Of a stretch of DNA of 64,000 nt, positions 18,629 through 27,178 are shown one piece after another. The translations under genes and the position numbers were made by a program. The notes under the pieces were generated by a model. It worked only from the letters and a program-made list of their open reading frames with translations, had not been told where the DNA came from and did no database searches. The number at the start of each line of letters is the position of its first letter. Position 1 is the first letter of the stretch. The DNA is from an uncultured Bryobacterales bacterium. GTDB lineage: Bacteria > Acidobacteriota > Terriglobia > Bryobacterales > UBA6623. The stretch lies in NCBI GenBank assembly GCA_958295955.1, contig OY282420.1, positions 2,184,435 to 2,248,434 on the forward strand. Reading direction: 5' to 3'.

Positions 18629-18632
<4 letters not shown>
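18060..18632 (-). CDS. rsmG: 16S rRNA (guanine527-N7)-methyltransferase
   Basis: RsmG (GidB) methylates G527 of 16S rRNA using SAM. The 190-residue protein has [20 protein letters not shown] near the N-terminus, the SAM-binding motif [20 protein letters not shown], then [21 protein letters not shown], and the acidic or Asn-containing motif region [11 protein letters not shown]. Its ATG at 18632 overlaps the mnmG stop (ATGA). Its last codons (GGT TTC ACG TGA) form part of a parS site, so C-terminal residues and the stop are constrained by ParB recognition. Confidence 0.95.
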
Positions 18633-20494
<1,862 letters not shown>

Positions 20495-20564
20495 GGCGCG
20501 CTCGCTCTACTTGTTATTCTAGGCTTTCGCGGGCGCCCGGCCTTTTTGCAGCCTTCTTGAGAAA
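20495..20564. promoter_or_regulatory. Divergent promoter region mnmG / purD
   Basis: This 70-bp divergent gap has an AT-rich core, CTTGTTATTCTAGG at about 20510-20523. It gives TATTCT on the plus strand toward purD and TAGAAT on the minus strand toward mnmG, so the two -10 elements overlap. No clear -35 was identified for either. The purD ATG is preceded by CTTGAGAAA, a weak ribosome site. Confidence 0.35.
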
Positions 20565-21863
20565 ATGAAAGTTCTGGTCATCGGCGGCGGAGGCCGCGAG
20601 CATGCTCTGAGTTGGAAGATCGCGCAAAGCGGCGGTGTCGAACAGGTGTACTGCACGCCGGGAAACGCCGGCATGGCGATGGAAGCCTCATGCATTCCCG
20701 GAGATATCCTCGACCCGCGGGAAATGGCGTCCTTGGCGGAAACGCTGGGCGTATCTTTTACGGTCGTAGGCCCGGAAGCGCCGCTCGTAGCGGGCGTCGT
20801 CGACGAGTTCGAAGCCCGCGGCCTACCGGTCGTCGGCCCGTCTCAGGCCGCCGCGCAACTCGAAGGAAGCAAGGTTTTCGCCAAGCTCTTCCTGAACGAG
20901 TGCAACATACCGACGGCGCCCTTCGCGGTCGTCGAGAGCGTCTCGGAAATCGATGCTCATATAGGCCGGTTCGGGTTCCCCGTAGCGCTGAAAGCCGACG
21001 GGCTTGCCGCCGGCAAGGGAGTCGTCATCGCCCGGGACGAAGCCGAAGCCCGCGAGCAGGCCCGCAAAATGCTCAGCGGGCAGTTGGTGGGCGGCGCCGG
21101 GCGGCGCCTTCTTGTCGAGCGCTTTCTGCGCGGGCGCGAGGTCAGCTTTATCGTTCTGAGCGATGGAGAAAGGTATTTCGAATACCCCGCGACGCAAGAC
21201 CACAAGGCGGCCTTCGATAACGACGAAGGCCCCAACACCGGCGGGATGGGCGCCTATTGCGATGACGGCATCGTTTCCGATGACCTCCGCAGACAAATCG
21301 TCGCAACGGTTGTGGAGCCCGCCTTGGCGGGCATGCGCCGGCGCGGGCAAGTTTTTCGCGGCTTTTTGTACTGCGGGTTGATGATTGGCGGCGAAGGGCT
21401 GCAGGTTCTCGAATTCAACGTGCGCATGGGAGACCCCGAAACGCAGCCGTTGATGTACAGGCTGAACGGCGACTTCGCCGGGCTTTTGCACGGCGCGGCG
21501 CGGAAAAGCCTCGATTCGACACTTGTAGGAGTTGACCGCGGCCCGACCGCCTGCGTGGTCATGGCCTCGCAGGGTTACCCGGGAAGCTACCGCAAGGGTT
21601 TCGCCATTGGCGGCCTTCGAGAGGCCGAGGCGGCGGGCGCGAAAGTCTTCCATGCGGGGACGCAACTCTCGCGGGGCGTTCCCGTAAGCGCGGGCGGGCG
21701 CGTCCTCGGCGTAACGGCGCGGGGCGCGGATCTGCAATCCGCCCTGGACAACGCCTACGCCGCCGTCGAGAAAATTCATTTCGAGGGCGCCCGCCGGCGC
21801 GGGGACATCGGCCGCAAGGGGTTGGAACGCGAAAAGCGCGAAAAGGTAAAAGTGTTAGGGTGA
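20565..21863 (+). CDS. purD: Phosphoribosylamine-glycine ligase (GARS)
   Basis: PurD joins glycine to phosphoribosylamine with ATP in purine synthesis. The 432-residue protein begins KVLVIGGGGREHALSWKIA and has the ATP-grasp segments: FPVALKADGLAAGKGVVIA, then VSFIVLSDGERYFEYPATQDHK, then NTGGMGAYCDD (GGMG-type motif) and VLEFNVRMGDPETQPLM, which holds the metal-binding residues. The C-terminal rudiment ends with a basic tail, ERREKREKVKVLG-like, longer than usual. The TonB receptor ORF overlaps its stop by four bases (GTGA). A damaged copy of the last about 150 bp of this gene lies at 24714-24859. Confidence 0.96.
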   Translation: MKVLVIGGGGREHALSWKIAQSGGVEQVYCTPGNAGMAMEASCIPGDILDPREMASLAETLGVSFTVVGPEAPLVAGVVDEFEARGLPVVGPSQAAAQLEGSKVFAKLFLNECNIPTAPFAVVESVSEIDAHIGRFGFPVALKADGLAAGKGVVIARDEAEAREQARKMLSGQLVGGAGRRLLVERFLRGREVSFIVLSDGERYFEYPATQDHKAAFDNDEGPNTGGMGAYCDDGIVSDDLRRQIVATVVEPALAGMRRRGQVFRGFLYCGLMIGGEGLQVLEFNVRMGDPETQPLMYRLNGDFAGLLHGAARKSLDSTLVGVDRGPTACVVMASQGYPGSYRKGFAIGGLREAEAAGAKVFHAGTQLSRGVPVSAGGRVLGVTARGADLQSALDNAYAAVEKIHFEGARRRGDIGRKGLEREKREKVKVLG

Positions 21864-24670
21864 AGGCGGGGAAGGGGGGGCTCCTGCTTGTGGGAATGGG
21901 CGGCATCCGCAGAAACGTCCTGCGTGCGGGATGCGGGTTGTTGCTCCTGTTTTCGCTTGGCGCGGCGGCGGCCCAAACCCCATGCCTCAGAATCCGGGTC
22001 GTCGATCCCTTATCGGCTCCGATAACGGCCGCGACGGTCGCCATCGGCGGCCGCGAGCAGCCGACGGACGACTCCGGCGCCGCGGTCTTCTGTGAATTGG
22101 GGACGGGTCCGCATGAAATCGTCGCCGCGGCGGCGGGTTTCGCCCCCAAGCTCGAAACCGTGGAGCGGTCCGAGGGGCTGGTGAACATCGAGTTGGAGCT
22201 GGAGTCCGTGACCGAGGAGTTGGTGGTTGTCGGCAGCCGCACCGAGGGGCGCACCGTGCTGGAGTCCGCCGTCCCCGTGGATCTCATCACGGCGGAGGAG
22301 TTCACGGAGCAAGGCGGCGCGGACCTCGCCGATCGATTGCGCAACACCGTCCCCTCGTTCAACGTCAACGCGCAGCCGATCAGCGACGGCGGCACCATCG
22401 TGCGCCCGGCCGGCCTGCGCAACCTGGCCCCCGACCATACGCTGGTGCTGGTGAACGGCAAGCGCCGGCATCGCGCCGCGATCATTCATTGGTTTACGAA
22501 CGGCGTCTTCGACGGATCGCAAGGCCCCGACCTGTCGGTTATTCCGTCGATCGCCATCCGGCACGCCGAGGTGCTGCACGACGGCGCCTCGGCGCAATAC
22601 GGATCGGACGCCATCGCCGGCGTCATGAACTTCGTACTCAAGGACGCGGCTTCGGGAGGCAGCATGCAGTTCGGCGCCGGCGGCTACGCGGCCGGCGACG
22701 GACAGAGCCTCACCTTCGCGGCCAACGCGGGCTTGCCGTTGGGCGAAGGCGGCTTCGCCAACCTCAGCATCGAATACGGCAACAGCGCGCCCACGAGCCG
22801 CAGCGTGCAGCGCTACGACGCGCAGCAATTGATCGCCAACGGCAATACGCACGTGCGCAGCCCGACGGCTCAAATATGGGGCTCTCCCCGAATCGATGAC
22901 GATGTCAAGTTCTGGGGCAACTTCGGCAAATTCATCGGTGGAACCAGGCAGATCTACGCTCATACTAATTACGCCTCCAAGCGCGTGGATGGAGGTTTTT
23001 ACTTCCGCAATCCGCACACCCGGTCCGGCGTGTACAGCGCGGACGGCGGCAAGACGCTGCTGGTCGGCGACGTGCTCGACGCGCAGGACGGCATCGTTGA
23101 CGGCTCCGCGGGGTGCCCGACGGTGCGCGTCGCCGGCGGCCGGGTGCTGGACCCGGAAAATTTCGCAACCGTGCTGAGCGACCCCAATTGCTTCACCTTT
23201 CACCAGCCCTTCGCCGGGCAGCCCGAAGGCTCGCCGGGAGGGCATACCCCGCAATTCGGCGGCGTGGCGCGGGATGCTTCGGTCGTAGCCGGCGTCCGCG
23301 GCGCGTTTGCAGGAAATTTCGTCTGGGACGCAAGCATCGGCGTGGGTTCCAATGCGGTCGATTTTTTCATCTACGACACGGTCAACCCTTCTTTGGGCCC
23401 CGAATCTCCGTTCGAGTTCGCCCCCGGCAAATACACCCAGCAGGAGACCAATTTCAATATCGATCTTTCGTACGCCGCGAGCGACGCGGTGCATCTCGCC
23501 GCGGGCGCGGAGTGGCGCAACGAGCGGTTCACGGTCAGCCCCGGCGAAAGAGCCTCGTGGGAAATCGGACCCTACGCGGCGCAGGGCTTCGGCAGCGGAT
23601 CGAACGGCTTCAACGGATTCAGCCCGATGACCGCGGGAACCTGGGACCGTCGCAACTACGCGCTGTACGCAGACGTCGAGTTGGGCGGCCCCGGCAGCCG
23701 CTACACGGTCGGCGGAGCGGTCCGCGGCGAGCGGTTCGCGGACTTCGGGACGACGATCAATTACAAGGGGTTGGCCCGATACGAGCTTGTCGCAGGTCTG
23801 GCCGTGCGCGGCAGCGCAAGCAGCGGATTCCGCGCCCCTACGCCGGGGCAGCAGAACGCGTTCAACGTATCGACCGTGCCCGGCATATCGCAAGCGATCG
23901 TCAATCAGGGCACGATTCCGCCGACTTCGCGCGTCGCGGCGGTTGTCGGCGGCGAGCCGCTACAGCCGGAAAAGTCGCGCAACTACACGGGCGGCGTGGT
24001 TATCGACAAGGGTCCGTTCAGCTTGTCGGGCGATTATTTCCGCATCGACCTCCGCGACCGCCTCTGGGTCTCAAGGGATCATCGACTCACCCCTTCGCAA
24101 GTCGAGGGACTGCTCGCCGAGGGCATCACGAGCGCGGGGAACTTACAGCAGTTCCGCTTTTTCACCAACGATTTCGACACCCTTTCGCAGGGCGTGGACA
24201 TGGTCGCTACGTTCACGCCGCCCCAAATGCAAGGGGAGACGGTCTTCAGTTTCCTGTTGAGTCACATCGGGAGCAGCGTTACGAGATACAACCCGGAGAC
24301 AGTGACGCCGGCCCGAATCAACCTGTTGGAGAACGTTCTGCCGGAATCGCGTTGGAGTCTGACCGTCAGGCGCAAGGAGGGCAAGTTCCGCTTGCTGGCG
24401 CGGCTCAGTTACTGGGGCGATTTCTTCGACAAGGAAGACAACCGCAACTACCCGGGCGAGTACCTGAGCGATCTCGAAGTCACCTACCAATTGACCGACG
24501 CGTTCTCCATATCCGGCGGCGGCCGGAACATCTTCAACAATTACCCGGAGATCAACCCCAACGCTTACACCGGTCTGGGAAACTTGTATCCCCAATCTAC
24601 GCCGTTCGGCTTCAACGGCGGATACTACTACATGCGCTTGAACTATGAGTGGAAGTCGGGGAAATTGTAA
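21860..24670 (+). CDS. TonB-dependent receptor with carboxypeptidase-regulatory-like domain
   Basis: This is an outer-membrane beta-barrel importer powered by TonB. The 936-residue ORF starts with a GTG overlapping the purD stop; the internal ATG at 21896 (MGGIRRNVLRAG) gives a cleaner signal peptide ending near AAAAQ. Residues about 40-115 form a CarboxypepD_reg beta sandwich (IRVVDPLSAPITAATVAIGG). The TonB-box-like segment is EELVVVGSRTEGRTVLES, then the plug domain (DLADRLRNTVPSFNVN, DGASAQYGSDAIAGVMNFVL). The barrel ends in YYYMRLNYEWKSGKL. The substrate is unknown. The downstream oxidoreductase and a fragment of a second such receptor suggest the receptor and oxidoreductase once formed a repeated unit. 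Confidence 0.9.
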   Translation: MKAGKGGLLLVGMGGIRRNVLRAGCGLLLLFSLGAAAAQTPCLRIRVVDPLSAPITAATVAIGGREQPTDDSGAAVFCELGTGPHEIVAAAAGFAPKLETVERSEGLVNIELELESVTEELVVVGSRTEGRTVLESAVPVDLITAEEFTEQGGADLADRLRNTVPSFNVNAQPISDGGTIVRPAGLRNLAPDHTLVLVNGKRRHRAAIIHWFTNGVFDGSQGPDLSVIPSIAIRHAEVLHDGASAQYGSDAIAGVMNFVLKDAASGGSMQFGAGGYAAGDGQSLTFAANAGLPLGEGGFANLSIEYGNSAPTSRSVQRYDAQQLIANGNTHVRSPTAQIWGSPRIDDDVKFWGNFGKFIGGTRQIYAHTNYASKRVDGGFYFRNPHTRSGVYSADGGKTLLVGDVLDAQDGIVDGSAGCPTVRVAGGRVLDPENFATVLSDPNCFTFHQPFAGQPEGSPGGHTPQFGGVARDASVVAGVRGAFAGNFVWDASIGVGSNAVDFFIYDTVNPSLGPESPFEFAPGKYTQQETNFNIDLSYAASDAVHLAAGAEWRNERFTVSPGERASWEIGPYAAQGFGSGSNGFNGFSPMTAGTWDRRNYALYADVELGGPGSRYTVGGAVRGERFADFGTTINYKGLARYELVAGLAVRGSASSGFRAPTPGQQNAFNVSTVPGISQAIVNQGTIPPTSRVAAVVGGEPLQPEKSRNYTGGVVIDKGPFSLSGDYFRIDLRDRLWVSRDHRLTPSQVEGLLAEGITSAGNLQQFRFFTNDFDTLSQGVDMVATFTPPQMQGETVFSFLLSHIGSSVTRYNPETVTPARINLLENVLPESRWSLTVRRKEGKFRLLARLSYWGDFFDKEDNRNYPGEYLSDLEVTYQLTDAFSISGGGRNIFNNYPEINPNAYTGLGNLYPQSTPFGFNGGYYYMRLNYEWKSGKL

Positions 24671-24680
24671 CGCCGGCGGC

Positions 24681-24720
24681 CGCCTGCAGCAACCGCGGCA
24701 GTGAGAAAGGCGAGGCGTTC
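24681..24720 (+). pseudogene. Oxidoreductase gene fragment (Gfo/Idh 5' region)
   Basis: In the oxidoreductase frame this piece reads CSNRGSEKGEAF, against CSNRGREKGEAF in the intact gene at 25148-25183. It has five mismatches in 40 bp. It ends at a GGCGTT shared with purD (24714-24719), a likely microhomology junction with the next fragment. It is too short to encode anything. Confidence 0.65.
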
Positions 24721-24859
24721 CCGTAAGCGCGGGCGGGCGCGTCCTCGGCGTAACGGCGCGGGGCGCGGATCTGCAATCGGCGCCGGACAACGCCTACGCC
24801 GCCGTCGCGGGGATATTGGCTGCAAAGGGTTAAAATATACAAGGCAAGGAATGTTGTAA
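24714..24859 (+). pseudogene. purD 3'-end fragment with 31-bp deletion
   Basis: 24714-24778 is identical to purD 21675-21739 over 65 bp, and the match continues with three substitutions to about 24803. A 31-bp deletion relative to purD then shifts the frame, after which homology resumes (24804-24833 versus 21799-21828). The substitutions after the deletion are all transitions toward A/T, and most are synonymous in the original purD frame (RGDIGCKGL). The fragment lacks the rest of the gene. Confidence 0.85.
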
Positions 24860-24938
24860 TATATCGGCAGGCGCACAGAGCCGGGGAAGAAGAACTCGAC
24901 AATTGAAAGACTTTTACCTTCACGCACCGCCCGCCGCC

Positions 24939-25067
24939 GGCGGCTTCGCCAACCTCAGCAGCGAATACGGCAATGCCGGCCCGACCAGCCGCAGCGCGCA
25001 GCGCGACGACGCGAAGCTGCTCTACAAACGTCGGAATTCTACGACTGTAGGAGAAGAAGCGCTCTGA
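24939..25067 (+). pseudogene. TonB-dependent receptor gene fragment
   Basis: The frame reads GGFANLSSEYGNAGPTSRSA, matching GGFANLSIEYGNSAPTSRSV of the intact receptor (22748 onward). About four fifths of the bases and 17 of 24 compared residues are identical from the NLS onward. The match covers the early barrel only. The same frame stays open to a TGA at 25065-25067, which overlaps the CTG start of the downstream oxidoreductase. The degree of divergence suggests a former paralog and not a very recent copy. Confidence 0.7.
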
Positions 25068-26077
25068 GAGTCGGACTTGTCGGTACCGGAGCGATCGCGC
25101 ACAAGCACGGCGACTGCTATCGCGCGATAGGCTATCGGCTCGTCGGCTGCAGCAACCGCGGCCGCGAGAAGGGCGAGGCGTTTGCCGCGAAGTACGGCTG
25201 CGAATTCCTCGGCGGCTACGAAGAGCTTTGCCGACGGGACGACATCGACTATATCGATGTCTGCACTTTCCCCGACGCGCACCTCGACATCTGCCGCGCG
25301 GCGGCGGCGAACGGGAAACACGTTCTGCTGCAGAAGCCGATGGCGCTCACCCTCGACGCTTGCCGGGAGATGATCGCCTTGTGCGGGTCGGCCGGCCTGC
25401 GCCTCGGAGTCGTCAGCCAGCACCGCTTCGACGCATGTAGTATTTTCCTGAAAAAGGCGCTCGCGGCCGGCCGGCTGGGCAAGCTGCTGCAAGTGGACGG
25501 TTACGTCAAGTGGCATCGCCCGCAGAGCTACTACGATCGTCCCGGCAAGGGCTCCTGGGCGGTGGAAGGCGGCGGCGCCCTGATCAACCAGGGGATCCAC
25601 ACGGTCGATGTGATGCAGTATCTGGGGGGGCGGTTTTCGCAGGTCTTCGCCAACTGGCAACTCGGCGCCGCGCACGTCATGGAGGGAGAAGACATAGTGA
25701 ACGCCGTCGTCTCCTACGCGAGCGGGGCAACCGGCGTGGTGCAAGCGGCGACGGCCGTGCTGCCGGGATACCCGGAGAGGATCGAGCTTCACGGAACCAA
25801 AGGATCGGCGGTCATTACCGGCGACCGGCTGACCGCCTGGAACGTGGCAGGCGACCCCGGCGCCGACGCTCCGCTCGCCGCGGGAGTCGAATCCGGCGCG
25901 GCCGATCCGATGGCCATTTCCATCGAAAATCTGAAACTCCAATTTCTCGATTTCGGCCAAGCCGTTGAAGAAGGCAGAGCGCCGCTGGTGGACGGAGAAG
26001 AAGGCTTCCGCGCGCTGCAAATCGTGCTCGGCATATACGAGTCCGCGCGCGGGAACAAGCCCGTCAAGTTGATATGA
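25064..26077 (+). CDS. Gfo/Idh/MocA-family oxidoreductase with probable CTG start
   Basis: This 337-residue NAD(P)-dependent dehydrogenase-type protein has the Rossmann motif RVGLVGTGAIAHKHG at its extreme N-terminus, then VCTFPDAHLDICRAAAANGK, LLQKPMALT (QKP in place of the usual EKP), and GGALINQGIHTVDVMQYLGG, which carries the catalytic-type His. No ATG, GTG or TTG precedes the conserved start in frame. The best start is the CTG at 25064, with AGGAG (25049-25053) 10 nt upstream; ATG is what the family alignment predicts there. It may therefore be weakly translated. It is a distant paralog of the oxidoreductase at 10649-11662. Confidence 0.82.
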   Translation: MRVGLVGTGAIAHKHGDCYRAIGYRLVGCSNRGREKGEAFAAKYGCEFLGGYEELCRRDDIDYIDVCTFPDAHLDICRAAAANGKHVLLQKPMALTLDACREMIALCGSAGLRLGVVSQHRFDACSIFLKKALAAGRLGKLLQVDGYVKWHRPQSYYDRPGKGSWAVEGGGALINQGIHTVDVMQYLGGRFSQVFANWQLGAAHVMEGEDIVNAVVSYASGATGVVQAATAVLPGYPERIELHGTKGSAVITGDRLTAWNVAGDPGADAPLAAGVESGAADPMAISIENLKLQFLDFGQAVEEGRAPLVDGEEGFRALQIVLGIYESARGNKPVKLI

Positions 26078-26155
26078 CGCATCCGCGCGGACGGCAAGGC
26101 CCGCGCCCATCCCCTACAATGGAAAGTGGGTTGTGGTTCCCCGCCCGCAACGGTT

Positions 26156-26232
26156 GCCGACGTAGCTCAGTAGGTTAGAGCGCCTGATTGTGGATCAGGA
26201 GGTCGATGGTTCAAATCCATCCGTCGGTACCA
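26156..26232 (+). tRNA. tRNA-His (anticodon GTG)
   Basis: A full cloverleaf can be drawn. The acceptor is GCCGACG (26156-26162) paired with CGTCGGT (26222-26228), the D stem GCTC/GAGC, the anticodon stem CCTGA/TCAGG with loop TTGTGGA (anticodon GTG), and the T stem GATGG/CCATC with loop TTCAAAT. An encoded CCA follows (26230-26232). The first pair is G-U and the discriminator is A. Position -1 is T, so the G-1:C73 pair usual in tRNA-His is not encoded. TACAAT at 26115-26120 is a possible -10 element. Confidence 0.93.
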
Positions 26233-26268
26233 AATCGCCGCGCGCCCCGTAGATTTTCACGGCCTCGT

Positions 26269-27165
26269 TCAACGGACGGCCGCGGCCAAGGCGTCCGCCA
26301 ACTCGTTGAATTCGAACTGAAACCCGTTTTCGAGCGCCGCTTGCGGCACGACTCTCTGCGAAGCCAGCAGCACTTCGGCGAATTCGCCGAGCATCAGGCG
26401 AAGAGCGAAAGCGGGGGCGGGGAAAAGGGCCGGCCGGCGGACCGCTTTGGCCAGCGCGCGCGTGAATTGCTTATTGGTCACCGGGCTCGCCGCGGTCCCG
26501 TTGATCGGGCCGCGCATTGCTTCGTGTTCGGCAACGTAAACGAACAGCCGGGCCAAGTCGGCGGCATGAATCCAGGGCATCCACTGCCTGCCGTTGCCCA
26601 GCGGCCCGCCGGCGCCCAGCTTGAAAATGGGCACGATCTTTTGCAAGGCGCCGCCGGATTTGCCGAGCACGAGTCCGATGCGGACCGAGGCCGCGCGGAT
26701 GCCGTGTTCCTCGGCTTTCGCCGCTTCGGATTCCCAGCCGCGGCAAACGTCGGCCAGAAAACCTTCCGCCGCGCCGGACTTCTCCGTCAGCATCTCGCCG
26801 CCCCGCGAGCCGTAGAACCCGACGGCGGAGGCCGAGACGAGCACTTGAGGCTTGTCGCGCAGCGGCGCCAGGCCGGCGATCAGATTGCGCGTGCCGGCGA
26901 TGCGGCTGTTGCGGATCGCGTCCTTCTTTTTTGCGCTCCAACGGCCCTCTGCAACCGGCTCTCCGGCCAAGTGGAAAACCGCCTCCACGCCCTCGAAGGC
27001 TGCGGGGGGAGGCGGTCCGGCGAGAGGCTCCCATTGGAAAGCCTGCAGGCCGGACAACTCACTGGGCAACGCGCCCGGATTTCTCGTCAGCACTTTGGGC
27101 CGATCGAGCAAGGCGCACAACTGCTTGCCGATAAACCCGGTAGCTCCGGTAACGGCGGCGCGCAT
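26269..27165 (-). CDS. TIGR01777-family epimerase (SDR39U1/YfcH type)
   Basis: This 298-residue NAD(P)-binding protein belongs to the extended short-chain dehydrogenase group. The N-terminal nucleotide motif is AAVTGATGFIGKQLCALL. Family signatures follow: VFHLAGEPVAEGRWSAKKK, RNSRIAGTRNLI, SASAVGFYGSRGGE, and IRIGLVLGKSGGAL-like VRIGLVLGKSGGALQKI, then LGNGRQWMPWIHAADLARL and the C-terminal DUF1731-like segment FPAPAFALRLMLGEFAEVLLASQRVVP. The cellular substrate of this family is not established. It is convergent with the tRNA and upstream of nothing on its own strand. Confidence 0.92.
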   Translation of the reverse strand: MRAAVTGATGFIGKQLCALLDRPKVLTRNPGALPSELSGLQAFQWEPLAGPPPPAAFEGVEAVFHLAGEPVAEGRWSAKKKDAIRNSRIAGTRNLIAGLAPLRDKPQVLVSASAVGFYGSRGGEMLTEKSGAAEGFLADVCRGWESEAAKAEEHGIRAASVRIGLVLGKSGGALQKIVPIFKLGAGGPLGNGRQWMPWIHAADLARLFVYVAEHEAMRGPINGTAASPVTNKQFTRALAKAVRRPALFPAPAFALRLMLGEFAEVLLASQRVVPQAALENGFQFEFNELADALAAAVR

Positions 27166-27178
27166 GGCGTTGCAGCGG

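Larger units (their letters stand above)
24671..25063. other. Scrambled remnant region (collapsed tandem duplication)
   Basis: This 393-bp gap contains no intact gene. In order it holds: a 40-bp copy of the oxidoreductase 5' region (24681-24720 versus 25144-25183, 35 of 40 identical); a damaged copy of the purD 3' end (24714-24859); about 80 bp of AT-rich sequence without recognized homology (24860-24938); and a piece of a TonB-receptor gene similar to 22748-22819. The order receptor-oxidoreductase-purD-receptor-oxidoreductase fits a tandem duplication of the purD tail, receptor and oxidoreductase, most of which was later deleted. Confidence 0.75.

Noticed and set aside
24612-24923. 103-codon minus-strand frame across the remnant region
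   Set aside because: Its translation matches only the antisense of the purD tail; it reflects the duplicated purD sequence and is not a gene.
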